Below, in pieces: positions 48,115 to 60,400 of a DNA stretch of 64,000 nt. Within the stretch, counting starts at the first letter, position 1. Each line of letters starts with the position of its first letter. This DNA comes from Anarhynchus alexandrinus (Eukaryota; Chordata; Aves; Charadriiformes; Charadriidae), in NCBI GenBank assembly GCA_008711295.1, contig VUYV01000017.1, positions 359,303 through 423,302 of the forward strand, read 5' to 3'. A program made the translations under genes and the position numbers. The notes under the pieces are model-generated. The model was not told the DNA's origin. It did no database searches and saw nothing but the letters and a program-made list of their open reading frames with translations.

Positions 48115-49097
48115 CTTTGGATCACTTCATCACCCCAAATAACATAAAATGCATTTTGAATTACCTGCTTTTTAAATGCTGTCTGTAAGCCACTGTAAAT
48201 AAGCCTCCTCAAGAAGCAGCTTTAAAACGCTTCTCCCATAATGGACGGTCTTAAAGTGGACAACTTCTGCATGACTGTGTATGCTCACTGCACTATATAG
48301 CTACAGGAAACAGAATGGTAAAACTGATGTTACAGAATGAAAAATGTTAGCTTTATAAGATTGCTGTGCTTCCTTCCAAAATGTTAATTTATATTTTTCC
48401 CCTACCTTCCTTGAAACTGTAATGTTCTTACTTAGAAGCTAAGTATGAAAAATCGTTCTACCACATCTTCCCATGCCATTTATAGATTTACAACCAAAGT
48501 AAATTTACCCAGCAGTCAGTATCATTAATGATTCACAAATGAGATGGGCTAGTTCAGTGAACTGTAACAAAGAACGTCTTTCTGTGTGTCTAGTTAAAAT
48601 TTCCAACATACCTTTGTTGTAACTAGAAAATGCAAACCTCATGCATGGTTGCAATTAGGTACACAGGATAAAGCATTACAAGCACATCTAGGTAGAGAGA
48701 AGAAAACATAACCACTTCCTCCATATCACACATTTTTCCCTTTTAACCAAAATGTACTTGAACCTGACAATCAGTACACACACTGCGGGCTTGGTCACAC
48801 ATGTAAATCATCCGACTTCAGCTATTCCAGGAATGGACACAGGGAGGTTGATTAAGCTCACGAAAGCCACGGTGACCTGGCCTCCTCATTCCCTGAAAAT
48901 TACGGCATAAATCTATTGGAAAAACACAAAACAAAGTTGCTTCTAGAACTGTGGCTGACAAGTTTATAATCACAAAACCAAGACTGACAGCATTATGATT
49001 TCACTTGTTAACCCACCACTTCGGATAGCACACAGTTGTAATTACGCTGTATCTGTCTTTGGCTGGAGGAAGAGGAAGGATACTTTGCTGTAGTGGA
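48115..49097 (+). repeat. 983-base direct repeat, copy 2 (starts at the gap)
   Basis: Starts with CTTTGG at the first base after the N run and runs to GTAGTGGA at 49097, then continues into new sequence (CGTTAAATTAGTAG). It is collinear with 46750-47732 at a constant offset of 1365. Confidence 0.97.
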
Positions 49098-52000
49098 CGT
49101 TAAATTAGTAGAGCCTGAGTGATGATCCTAGGCAAAAGTTAAAGCAGCAATACTGGATCAGCTTATCCATCAAGGAAGTGGGAGTAGTGTCAGATGGCAC
49201 CATTATTGCACTAAACCTTTATTCATGATCAGTTTGGCTTTTAGCCAATGAGGAGTCAAAACGTTTCTGCAAAACAGAGATTTTTTACCCCAGAAGCTTA
49301 AAATCTGTGGTAGCTGCATTCTATCACAGAGGTTTTTTTAATCCTTTTTTTAGAAGCCAAAGAACTCTGGGTAAAAGTTGCCTAGTTTCAATGCCATTTT
49401 TCTGTTTTGTGACATCATTAAGACAGTCCACAAAACCATTAAATATGGTAGCAATTTTGTGATCTAGATACGTATTGAATAGAAACTGTAATAAAATGAT
49501 TAAACTGATTTTAGGAAACCTGCTGAAATAGAATCTGGACAATACCAGTAATTTCTATCACAATTACTCAAACCAAAGCTGAACCAACATTTACAATAAG
49601 GTGAGATTGCACCTAACTAAGGGAAATGCTGCTTAAAGGTTGAACCAGAAAGAAAACAGTGGCACTCAAATCCACTGTGGTACTCACTGCTACACTTTTT
49701 CTACTGCTTGAAGTTGTGTGTCTCAATTATTCAAGAGTCCCGTTTTCACCGTAGGTGCAGAATTGGTGCTGGCAGTTGGGCTTTTCGGCTTGGTGGGCCT
49801 TCTTCATGGAAACAGCATGCTATATACATTGCTGAGCAAACCTACTTTGAATAAAGGTGGGGATGGTTGTTTGTTTTTAGGTAAAAGGGACTAACATCAT
49901 AGTGGCTTCATTGCACTTACTTTATACTTTCTTCTTTGATCCCTAACCCCAACATGACTGTGAATGCGGCTATGCTCAATGGCTCAAAGGACAGAAAGAA
50001 TTGAGTTTGCCAATCGCATTGTTCCTCATGTAACTTTCACATCACTGTGTGACCTCCAGCAGGACATTTAACATACAGGAACAAGCTGCAGCCAAACTGC
50101 TTGCTCTGATCAGTTTTTCATGCCTTACTGATGGAGTTGTTTCTTTCACTGTATGAATTATGGCCATATGCAAGGCTATTGTTCAAGTCATCACACACGA
50201 TGAAGGCTGTTAGCAGAGAAACAAGGGCATTAGGGTAAATTATGACTAAAAGTGATCTTCATGCTCCTTTGGGCTAAGGGATCGACAGTGCTGGGCCTGC
50301 TGGTCATGCAGACTGGAGCAGTTTGATGGCAAAAGGTTTGCTGAAGCAACTGGAGACCAGTGTGGCCCAGGGCTGACCACAGCCTGCACCTCTCCCAAAC
50401 ATGCTCTCTGCACTGATCAATGGCTTTGGTGACTCTGTGCCACCCGAGAATCCCACCAATGAAAGGATCCTCAGGAAGCTGACCAGCTGGCTTTTACACT
50501 GGTCTTGGGAGGATCATGGTTATTGAGCAAAGCCAAAGCTGCTGGATTTAATCCTGACCACCTTTACTAAGGAAAAACTGAAGGAGAAGCCTAGTATCTG
50601 GTTTTTGCCCAATGAATGCAACAGATTGCATCAAATTAATTCCCACCGGACAGTCTAATATTTATTATTATTACTACAGTTTCTTTGTGTTTAATGGCTT
50701 TAGGATACTCTTTTATGCTAAAATCAATACTAAGAAAGGAGAGGAAAAAGGCTTTTCCTATAACATCTTTTCTGTTGTTCGGAAAATCTTCCTGACAAAG
50801 CACACTAAACATTTTACTCATTTTGGGGCTGCACAAATGCGAGTGAGGGTAATTTACCCCTCTCTGCTTGTGGAAAAAGTAGGATAATTGATTTTGCCCT
50901 AAGTTGTATTCCTGCTTGAGAATCATACTCAGGTGTAAATTTGAACTGAAGTTTGTGTTTAACCTAAAAGCAAAAATAAGCCTCAAAACATACCACACCT
51001 AAATCACCTGAAGGCAGACATGGAATTTCTATCCAATTATTTTATACAGTTTAAGCTCATTGTGGAATCAAGCTCAGAGTGCTGTTAGAAAACCCCAAAC
51101 ACAATGAGTAGTGTTATGTTGCTCTTCCCAAGATCCACTGAGAAACAGTGGTCCTGTGAATAGAAAAGCTAGATCTCCTTGCTTGCTTAGTATGTGAAGT
51201 GTGACCTGCTGTATCATGGGAGGCATCATTGCTCTGGTGAGGATGAAATGGGTTGTAAACACAGAGGTCTTTAAAGAATCAAAGGTCAAAGGAGATGATA
51301 GATATATAACAGAGTTGTCCACCTAAAAACGGTAATAAACATTTAGCCTGCAATGAAAGGGTCCTAATAACTTGATTTCAGTTGCAAACAGAAGTATCAT
51401 TACAGCAAGCTACCGGTAGCAGGGAACTGATCACAGGCAATTAAAACTAATTTTAAATGTTGATTCAAGAGGCTCATGAGCATAAATTTTCAGGAAAAAA
51501 GTGGTGAAGGAAAGAATAAAAACAATCATAGTACAATATACCTATAAACTAGATATGTACAGAGACACAGGAAGGACATGCAGGAATTGATAGAAACTTT
51601 TTCCTTTCAAAGCTCTCAAGGCTCTTTCCTTAAACACGAGGAGAATACATCATTAACCTTAATTTGGAGTTGCAGTTGCCAGTAACATCTGTGAGATTAT
51701 CAAGTATATAGTTTCAGTCCAGGTCAAGCTATTGCAAACATCATCAAAACCAGAAACTACTACTTATTGGAAGATGTAGGTTGCTTATAATCTGGAAGAC
51801 CTTCCAGTGGTGGTTTGTTGCTTCTAAATTTGTCTTACACTCCTTGATTTTATGCTCACAGCACTTGAGAGCCTTGTTCCAATTCCGCGTAAACCCTTCA
51901 GCAGATCCTCAGTGACGCTGTACCATACGTACCCATTAATAGCAAGTTGCCATGGTCACGAAGTACTACTTTGGCATGGCAGAGTTGTACATCCGCTCTT

Positions 52001-55000
52001 CCCTGACATAACTGACTGCACAAACTATACTACAAAGGAGAATTTTGTACTCACTGGATCCTGTTCTTTTATTCCTCTCTATTCTTTGTCTCATGTTTTT
52101 TTGAGAGAGAACTGATAGCAGGTGTGCGGTCTCCCTTGGTATTGCCATGGCAGTTACTGAGTACCCTGAGATTCACTGTCAAGCTCACTCTACACAGTAA
52201 GAAGGAAAATCTCACCCCAAAGTCAGGAAGAACATCTGTCATCCTCTCTTCGTTTTTTTTTTTTTGCTGGAGTGGGGGATAATAGTAAAGTCTGTAAAAG
52301 AGTGACACAGAAATGTTAACTTTAATTCAGGCCCCATTTGCACTGAAGTGAACAGGTAATGATTCTGCTAAAATCTATACAGAGACAGCATGTCATGAGC
52401 ATGAATACCAAATCAGGCCTAGTAAGTGCCACAGTAAAAGCTCATCTAAATTTCATATACTTGGGTTTGGGTGGAAAGGAGAGAAAAAGTGAGTAATCTA
52501 CTTTTTTGCCTCTAAAGGCTGCTCCCTGCTAGACTATGCGTGGATCTGTAAAATGTTGGAATTAATCCTATAGCCTTACCTCATCCTGCAGGCATTTAAC
52601 AAAGGCAGTATTCTTGAACTCCAAGTTTCAACTAATTATCAGAAGTGAGTGAGAGAAAAGGGGACAAGGAGCACCTGACATGATGCCATGTTAATAATTC
52701 ACCCAGAGGTCTAGGACAACATAAGCTTTCTGTGCAACAACACTTTGTGAGCTCCTGAAATAGGCTGTTGTATCTCAGCAAAGGAGATGAAGCACTTGAT
52801 GAAAAATGGTAGATAGTGTGTTAGAAGTGCATCACCTGTTTGTACATGATTTAACCTGCGTAAGTGTGTAAAGTCCTGTTGCTGCAGGGTTTTATTTTAC
52901 ATGCAAGAATCAGGAGGTTCTTTGCTTCGCCGAGTCTCCTTACAGCCTCCAGTAATTAATCCTGGAAATTGTACCTGGGAATTCCAAACATGCATCTTTG
53001 CACAGTGACAAAATGTAGTGAGGTGGAAGGGCACTCCAGAAACAACAGGTGAAAAAGGATGCCAGACCACACTTCTCCAAGAGGTCACATTCTCAATGAA
53101 TTGTTGGCATAGCATAAAGGTGATGGCCCCAGCAAATATATGCATGCCATGGCTTGAAAAAAAACTGAAAAGCTCCAGACCTGATTCAGACCAAAGATGA
53201 CCCACATTTGTGAGGCTGCATTTACTAACTGAAGTGACACTGGCAACAGTGATTGCCCAGATTACCTTCTGGACTCAGCGTCTTTATGCAAGGTCATCAC
53301 CATCAAGCAGGTCTAAAAATAACAAAGCCATCTTTTCACGAGCTCCTCGTGTTACTACAAGGTTAGAAGCTGAGGAAAACTCAGGGGTGTTGGTAACATA
53401 TCAACTGCTCTTCAGTGAAGGTAAATAAGTTCTGTTATGGAATAACACATTGAAACAGTAAGACCTCCTGTCTAAAATGCGGAAGCTAAGTGAAACAACC
53501 TTGAGGATTCATCCCCTCCATCTGGCTGCAGCAAGAGGAGACCACTGAAAAAATAACAGCAGGTTCTGCCTAGGCTTTGCATTTGCTGAGGATGGACCCA
53601 AGTCCCATACCTGCCTGTTCCCTTAGGGTCATGGGTTTCTACAATATTCTTGGGAATGTCAGGAAAGGTCTCCTCATGCCTTTTTGAACTCCAGGGGCTC
53701 TTACTCTTTGTTTTGTAAAACAACTTAAAAAGCAGCCACAACAGAGAGAACAAAAGCCCCCTCTGAGCTGATGTTGGCCACTGAGTTACTTCAATACCGT
53801 GCTGAAAACAAAAGTGAAATTAGCAACAGGCACGTTTCCAGCAGCAGATCAACTGAAAGCATTTGTTTGTTCTACCACTCAAGGGATTCTATTACTTTAT
53901 ACAAAAGGAAGAAAAAAGATGTACACATCAACAAAACAGAGGATAAGGCCCCTATCTGTTTCAGAGCAACAGCCCTGGTAACACGTGTGGCAGTTGCACA
54001 AGACATGTAAAAATATCCAAATTCTTAAAAAAAACCCAATCTTATGCCAACCCAAATAACCTTGCTGAGTCATAGGATTCCAAGAAACCATGCCATCACT
54101 CCTGAAACTGTTGATGTGCCTCATCTAATTGGTATGTGATCTTTCTAAATTTGCTGACCCTCTCAGTCCTGAGTACTGCTCGACCATGCTAATTTTGTTT
54201 GCTGACTTCCTCTCTTTATGTTTGATGGTCCTGGTTTTGAGATAAGTTACCCTAATTTTGAAGTGGTGTCACTCTATCTCTTTCCATGGAATTAATTCTA
54301 TGCTTACACTGGGAAGATTTAGACTGCTTGTGTTTAGCAGAAACATGCTCTGTGCTTTGTTGGTGTTTCAAAGGTTGCACTGATAAAAAGATTTGGAAAA
54401 TTTGTATGTGTACTGACAGACCGAAAGATCTGTTTTATTTCTCCCCGGAAACTAAAATAGATTGGAGTAGTAGAAGGAAAAGTACAGTCAAACTTAAGGA
54501 GATACCTTAAAATGAGCTCACAGGATTTTTTTTCTTTCCATGTTGAGCTGGTACTGATCACGTATGTACTTGCTTAAAGAGGGCAGTTATCATCCCACAG
54601 AAGTTTCCTTGAAGCCCCTGGAACTAGGATGACAGAAATCAGTATTAGCAGAGTCAGAATCAGGCATTCAGCCTCAGAAGGTGACTGCGCTGGGAAGTGT
54701 GTGCAGATCCACTCCCTTGGAGCACTGACTCTAAGGACTCAAATGAACTCTCTTTCTACTGTAAAAATATTTAGATGAATTTTGGTCTTTAAGATAGCTA
54801 GTAGTGGTTATACTTTGCTCTGAGAATCTTCTCTATGATGTTATGGATAACAAGATAGAGCGGGTATAGAGAAAACTTCGAACTATCTGCAAGCAGATAC
54901 ATAGAAATTTGTCACCAATGTCACGTTCTTTGCTTTCCAAAAGAAAACCTGCCACAGGAACACATGGCAGCGTAAGGTGACCTAAAAGTGAATGAAGTGA

Positions 55001-55620
55001 GAAATTTATTGCTTAGCAGTCTTAAAAAGTGAGATGAAGTGGGGATAAAATGGGCTCATTTCCACAGTGAAGCTACAGTGAAATCTGGACTGACGTGACT
55101 ATGTGTTCCTTAATTCAGCTGAGAAAGAGAGCACATAGCAAAACTGTTAGTAGTTTCTTCTCAGAAACAAAGACCTCTCTTACTGGTCCTTCTTTTGAAA
55201 ATTAAAAAAAAAAAATAATAAAAAAAGTAGATCCTTAGACAGAGATCCCTTACCTTATATTTCTTCTCATATGTTACACGAATGGAAAACAGCCTCTGAA
55301 GTAAGCACCAGAAGAAAGCTTCATGACTCATACACTTCATGGCTAACCATTAATTCCATTTTTGTGATCACTGTATGATAATAATGCTATGTCTAAGTAA
55401 TTCTCTTGGAAATGTTGAGAGAAGCTATTTGCACTGGGCTTCTTTCATCTTTGTCTACTATCCATTAACTGTAAACTAAAAGGATTTGAAAATGCAAATG
55501 TCATATCTGATGAGTTCTCATTGTGCCAAAATCTCTGTAAGAGAGATTTAGAAAGAGCCATAGATGCTGATGAATATTCGAGTCATGCATCGTGGAGCAG
55601 AATTTAACACAATTATTTTT

Positions 55621-55674
55621 TCAAAGAGCTGTTTGGATTTAAGAGCTTTTTTTCAAAAGAGCTGTTTAGATTTA
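55621..55674. repeat. Imperfect tandem duplication of about 32 bases
   Basis: TCAAAGAGCTGTTTGGATTT (55621) recurs as TCAAAAGAGCTGTTTAGATT (55653) with one inserted base and one substitution. Confidence 0.8.
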
Positions 55675-55694
55675 ATTCCAAGCCTATTCTTGTA

Positions 55695-55729
55695 CAGTTT
55701 GTACTTGTACTGTAAAGCAGTACAAACTG
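55695..55729. repeat. 10-bp perfect inverted repeat, 15-base loop
   Basis: CAGTTTGTAC (55695-55704) pairs with GTACAAACTG (55720-55729). It lies about 20 bases after the tandem duplication. Confidence 0.85.
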
Positions 55730-57244
55730 GCTGTATGTATTTGGAGGATGGCTGCAACTGGAAGAGAATGCAAAGATAAAAATGTCTAATATGACAAGTG
55801 ATGGGAAAATTATAATTTTTCCTGAAATTTCTGGCTGTATTGAGTCATGATCAGCTGTAGTAAAACTGAGTCCAGATTTCACAGTTCTTTCATTATGCAT
55901 TCTGACTCCATTCCAAAACTTCCAAGAAATGCTGGATTTTTGTTTTATCCTATTATCTCAAAACAATAAAGCCTATTATTTATCTTATCTTCTGTAGTTT
56001 TTGAACAGTTGTAACTATTCATGAGCATGCAAATGTTGACCAAGAACACAATATATTTTTCTCAACCACAGAGGGTATCATTCAAGTTGTAATGAAAGAT
56101 TTTTATTTTTCACTGGCAAAAGCCTCACAGAAACTTCTGAGGTACTTTACTACCATCAGTCTGTAAGCATAACTCATGCTGACTAAGCCCCAAGACTAAG
56201 TCCTACCATAAACTTGGTCTAGTTTAATTGCAATAGCCCTTCCCTAATAATAGTTGCTTTCTACTCTGTTTCCTACACTATTTATGATTTTTTTATGTTT
56301 AGTCATTTAAACCACTTGAATATAATTACATCAGTTCACTATTTTTCTTAACTGATTTTTCTTGGTGCAAAACCCAAATCTTAATTCCCTCCCATATTTG
56401 CAGTTCCAATAGAAGAAAAAGACTATTGAAATCACAGAGAGTTTGTGTAATAATGGATCTTTGAATCAAACTTTTATACTCTGGTCTTTCTCTCTTCTTT
56501 TAAACCTTTTAACACCTGCTCTTTGTGATCTGTCCTTATTATATCACACTGCTCAATTTCCTTGTGAGAAAAGGACAACAATTTTATTTGGGAAAGAAAA
56601 CCAAGAGATTTAAAAAGCAACGAACTCCTCCACTTTTGAGGAAATATCACAAAGAATGAAAAGAACAAAACAACCCCAAAATTATTAATGCTGAGATTTA
56701 AAATCCCTAAACAATTTAGTACTGGAATACATCTAAATATTAAATAAAAATTGTCTCCAGTCTTTGATTTGCAGAATCTTTTAACTCATGCCAAAAGATT
56801 ACAGCATATCAAGAAGCTATTTACGAATCCACATACTGGCATTTTTTGGTGATGGTTGACTTTACACAAAGAAGAAGATGAGAAAGCAATAAAATTTTGC
56901 CTTTTCATGTAAGACTTATTTATTGATACTTTTTTCAATTTTTTTTTTCTGGTATGATTTTATGCTTTGCAGAGTGGCAATGCCCTATGGTTTGATCTAT
57001 GGTTAAGATGTCAAAATTCGCTGGTACAGATTACAGTTTGGTGTGAAAAGCTTCAGAAAGAATGCAATCTGCCTTAAAGCTGTGTAGGCTGGAGGTGTTT
57101 CTACCATTTTGTTATAAGCAGAACATGCCTAGTTTTGCCTTTAAAAATAAAACAAACCATCAGCTCACTTGGTACAGCTCTGCTCTAATATGATTATAAC
57201 TACAATAGGCCCAAGCAGCCTTCCGAACATGCTGCTTCCTGCTA

Positions 57245-57481
57245 ATGTGTTCTTCCAGCTGCTGTAGAGCACCTCAGAGAGTGGCCCTTAACAATGCCTT
57301 CAGAGTAGAGTCCAGGGTGGACCTGCTTGCTGTCACTGAAACTCTGTGCTCGGCCCACTTGTCAACCCCAGGATATCAAGTGACCAGTGGCAGGCAGATA
57401 CCACATCTCAAGGTCTTACCTGGACAATCCCTGAAACGAACAACCCATGGCAGAAAGGTTTTGTCACAATGCCAAAGTTAG
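57245..57481 (+). pseudogene. Possible ancient LINE endonuclease remnant (weak)
   Basis: A 78-codon open frame in a GC-richer patch contains LNNAFRVESRVDLLAVTETL followed by HLSTPGYQV. The order N-A, then D-x-x-A-V-T-E-T, then P-G-Y resembles the start of the apurinic-type endonuclease of L2/CR1-like LINEs, where a TET(W) block carries the catalytic Glu. The usual W after TET is missing and no other domain blocks follow, so this may be chance. Confidence 0.2.
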
Positions 57482-60400
57482 ACCATATTCAAGCTGCATC
57501 AGTATTCATAATTATTAATTACAATTACAATTAATTATTAATATAATTTTATATATATTAATATAGTTATTAATTAGAATTCTGTATCCTAAAAATATGG
57601 TGTTGTTAAAATATGGAGTAAAGCCTTCACTGGGTTTGAGAAGTGCCCTGGGCTTCAGGACACTGTCAAAAGAAGGCAGGATAGATCCAGTGCAATCAGA
57701 AACAGATGTTAATCTGGGGACTTTTCTGTTTGGGTAAACTGGAAGCAGGCAGCAGTGACAGACAACACAGGTACAACTACTTCTGGATGGAGAAGCAAAC
57801 AATGCGGTGAGCACACTCTGATAAAGGTGCCAAGACATGTTTTTTCTGTGAATTATAACTCAGCATGCTGAGATGCTCCTCCCCCTTCCATGAAATAAAA
57901 CTAGATTACAGTTTTCAGGCAAGCAGGCAGCTTCCTCCCACTGAACAACTTTACAAGCTTGACTCCTGGTTGTGAGCTGGTGACTCCAGCTAAAACATAT
58001 TCATCTTTAATCTCTTTAATCTCATCATTTAATCTCACCATAAACTCAAATTTATTGCACTTTTCATTCATTGTATCAATGGAGGAAACTTCTTTTAATT
58101 TGTTCTTAACTTTAGTTTTCTCTTCTCTTTGTTTGCTGAATAGACCACCTCCTGGAGGCACATTTCTGTATCAGAGAACAACGAATCATATTCCTAGGGC
58201 GTTGAAGAGATTACTGAAGGTTTTGTCTGTGAAGTTGTAAAATATTGCTTAGCAAGTTTTTAATGGACAAGCTTGCACTTTCTACTACAACAGGGAGGTC
58301 TGGAAAGACCTTAAACAAGAAAGAAACAGATTTTTTAAGTGATAGAAAATGCCCAATGTAAAAAAAAAAACCCAATCAAACAACACCCTAAAACCCTGTG
58401 ATCCTTCTGTAAAAGAATTTAAACATCCAGAACAAACCAGTGCATTGTTTCAAGTCACAAGGAAGTAAACATAGAAATAGAAAGTTAAAATCTGGGAAAG
58501 CTGAAGGTGAAGATCAAGATCAAGATTAGGGAAGCGTTGAGAGCTTTTGACAATAAGAACAAGAAAATCACTAATTTCCTAAAAGTATAGCGCCAAGAAA
58601 ACTCTTTAAAGCAGAATAAAGGAAGTAGCTGAGGTGAACTGCAGGCTAGATTTTTGACCCAGAACATCTTAATCCTTGCAATATTAATAACAGAGAGCAC
58701 TGAATAGCAAAAATCTCTCACCATAGACATTTAGGTTTGAAGAAACCATTTGAGAGCCTTTATCAAATTTCTGAACATCATATCCCTGGAACAACTTGAA
58801 ATGTTGTTACATGCTAACAAAAGCAATTAACAATGTCAAGGCTTTACATACAGGTACAGCAAGTACTTTTAAAGTAAACACAATGAGCTTCAGTGTAGCG
58901 TTTGATATTAAACTCCCATTCTCTCACTTTTCCCATTGGATTTATTATGATAAACTTGCTTAGACAGGGTTAACACAAAGAGTCCTTGGCATAATAACAG
59001 CAAATTAGGAAAGACATTCTAAGTTTCCTGATTAACTTTTTTTTTTTTTTAAATACAAATTCCTTCAGCTAGTAAGCAAATAACAAAGGACCCTGCAGTG
59101 CTGCAAACAGCAGAACTAAAAATTGGTTATGAAAAAAAAAAGGCAAATCTAATAGAAATTCCAGCAGATTCTACCTGAAGCCCTACTCAAAAGCAAAGAA
59201 ACACAATTGCCGTACCTTAACAGTAAACTATCAGTCAAGGAGCACACATTCAGGAAGGAACAAAAGCACAAGTTGGAAAGGTACCAGCTGCACTGACTAT
59301 CTTAAATTACAACTTAATGAATAAACTACTAATCTTCAATTCTAAATGCATTTCTGCCTTAGAAGTCAACTCCAGAACCAGATAGGTGCTTAATGCTTTT
59401 GAGAACAAATGCCTCAGAAAATTACTTTTAAACACATTATGAAAATCCAAGATTTGTCAGAGTTCAATAACACCTTATAGTCAAATTTATCTGGAAAGGA
59501 AGGTTAAGGATATATGATGCATGTGAAAATGTGCTGTTGCATGTTTACCAGGTATTAGCAGTCAGCTGAAGGAATTCCAGTATTGTATAGCACTTAATGA
59601 GGGGAACTATACGGCTCTTCAAGTAAAGGACATGCAAATGATAGATGGCAGAATCCAGATTTACAGCACTGAAAATCTTCTCACCCTTCCTCTTTCTTTA
59701 AAACTTGAAAAGAAATTTTCAAACCAAAGTTATGGATTCTAAATGCATAAAATGAACAGATTTCACAAGTACTTCAGAGAACTTTATAATTTTTTTCTAC
59801 AAAAAACATAGGAAAAAAAAACCCCAAAACTGTAGAGGGTTTTTCTGTAAGAGTCAGCAAAGATTGTGAATGGGAAGTGGTACCATGACTACTCACTGTG
59901 CTGTGTTATACTTGCTAGTGCTATTGCTTTCTTCTTACAAGCAATTTTATCTGTTTTGTCCTCCTATAAACTTCAAAAGGTTTGGCTTTGGTATATTCAC
60001 CTGTTCCTCATATAATCCATCCATTTATAGGGATAATAGTTTACTGAGTTAATTACTTTTAAAAAGTAAATTTACTCTTTTGCTTAATCTGGCTTCCACA
60101 TTTGTCCAAAGAAACACCTCCAAATCTTTTCCTACTCTACTTGTTTGCATAGAATTGCAGCAATGAATTTAGAGACTGCTTTTAGCCTGATTCTTTGCAC
60201 TTATGTTTATGTTGTTTTCCCCAGTTAAAAAAAATTATCTATATGAAAGGTAAAGTTGAATAATTTTAAGCCAGCAGTTTTCTAAAGGCCATCAAGAAAA
60301 ACAGCCATCTTAAAATCAATATACTAATTGCTTTCTAAATGGACCTTCAACTGAGAAAGCTGTAACATCTTTATTAAACAGAACAAATAAATAACAGCAC

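Larger units (their letters stand above)
49098..57244. other. Intergenic sequence, no gene recognised
   Basis: Unique AT-rich DNA. A GC-richer patch at about 50280-50600 has no intact frame over 60 codons. A T-run lies at 52252-52265. A roughly 32-base imperfect tandem duplication lies at 55621-55674, with a 10-bp hairpin just after it at 55695-55729. Confidence 0.6.

Noticed and set aside
47643..48212. Open frames running through the 382-base gap
   Set aside because: They consist almost entirely of unknown residues and non-coding repeat copy ends.
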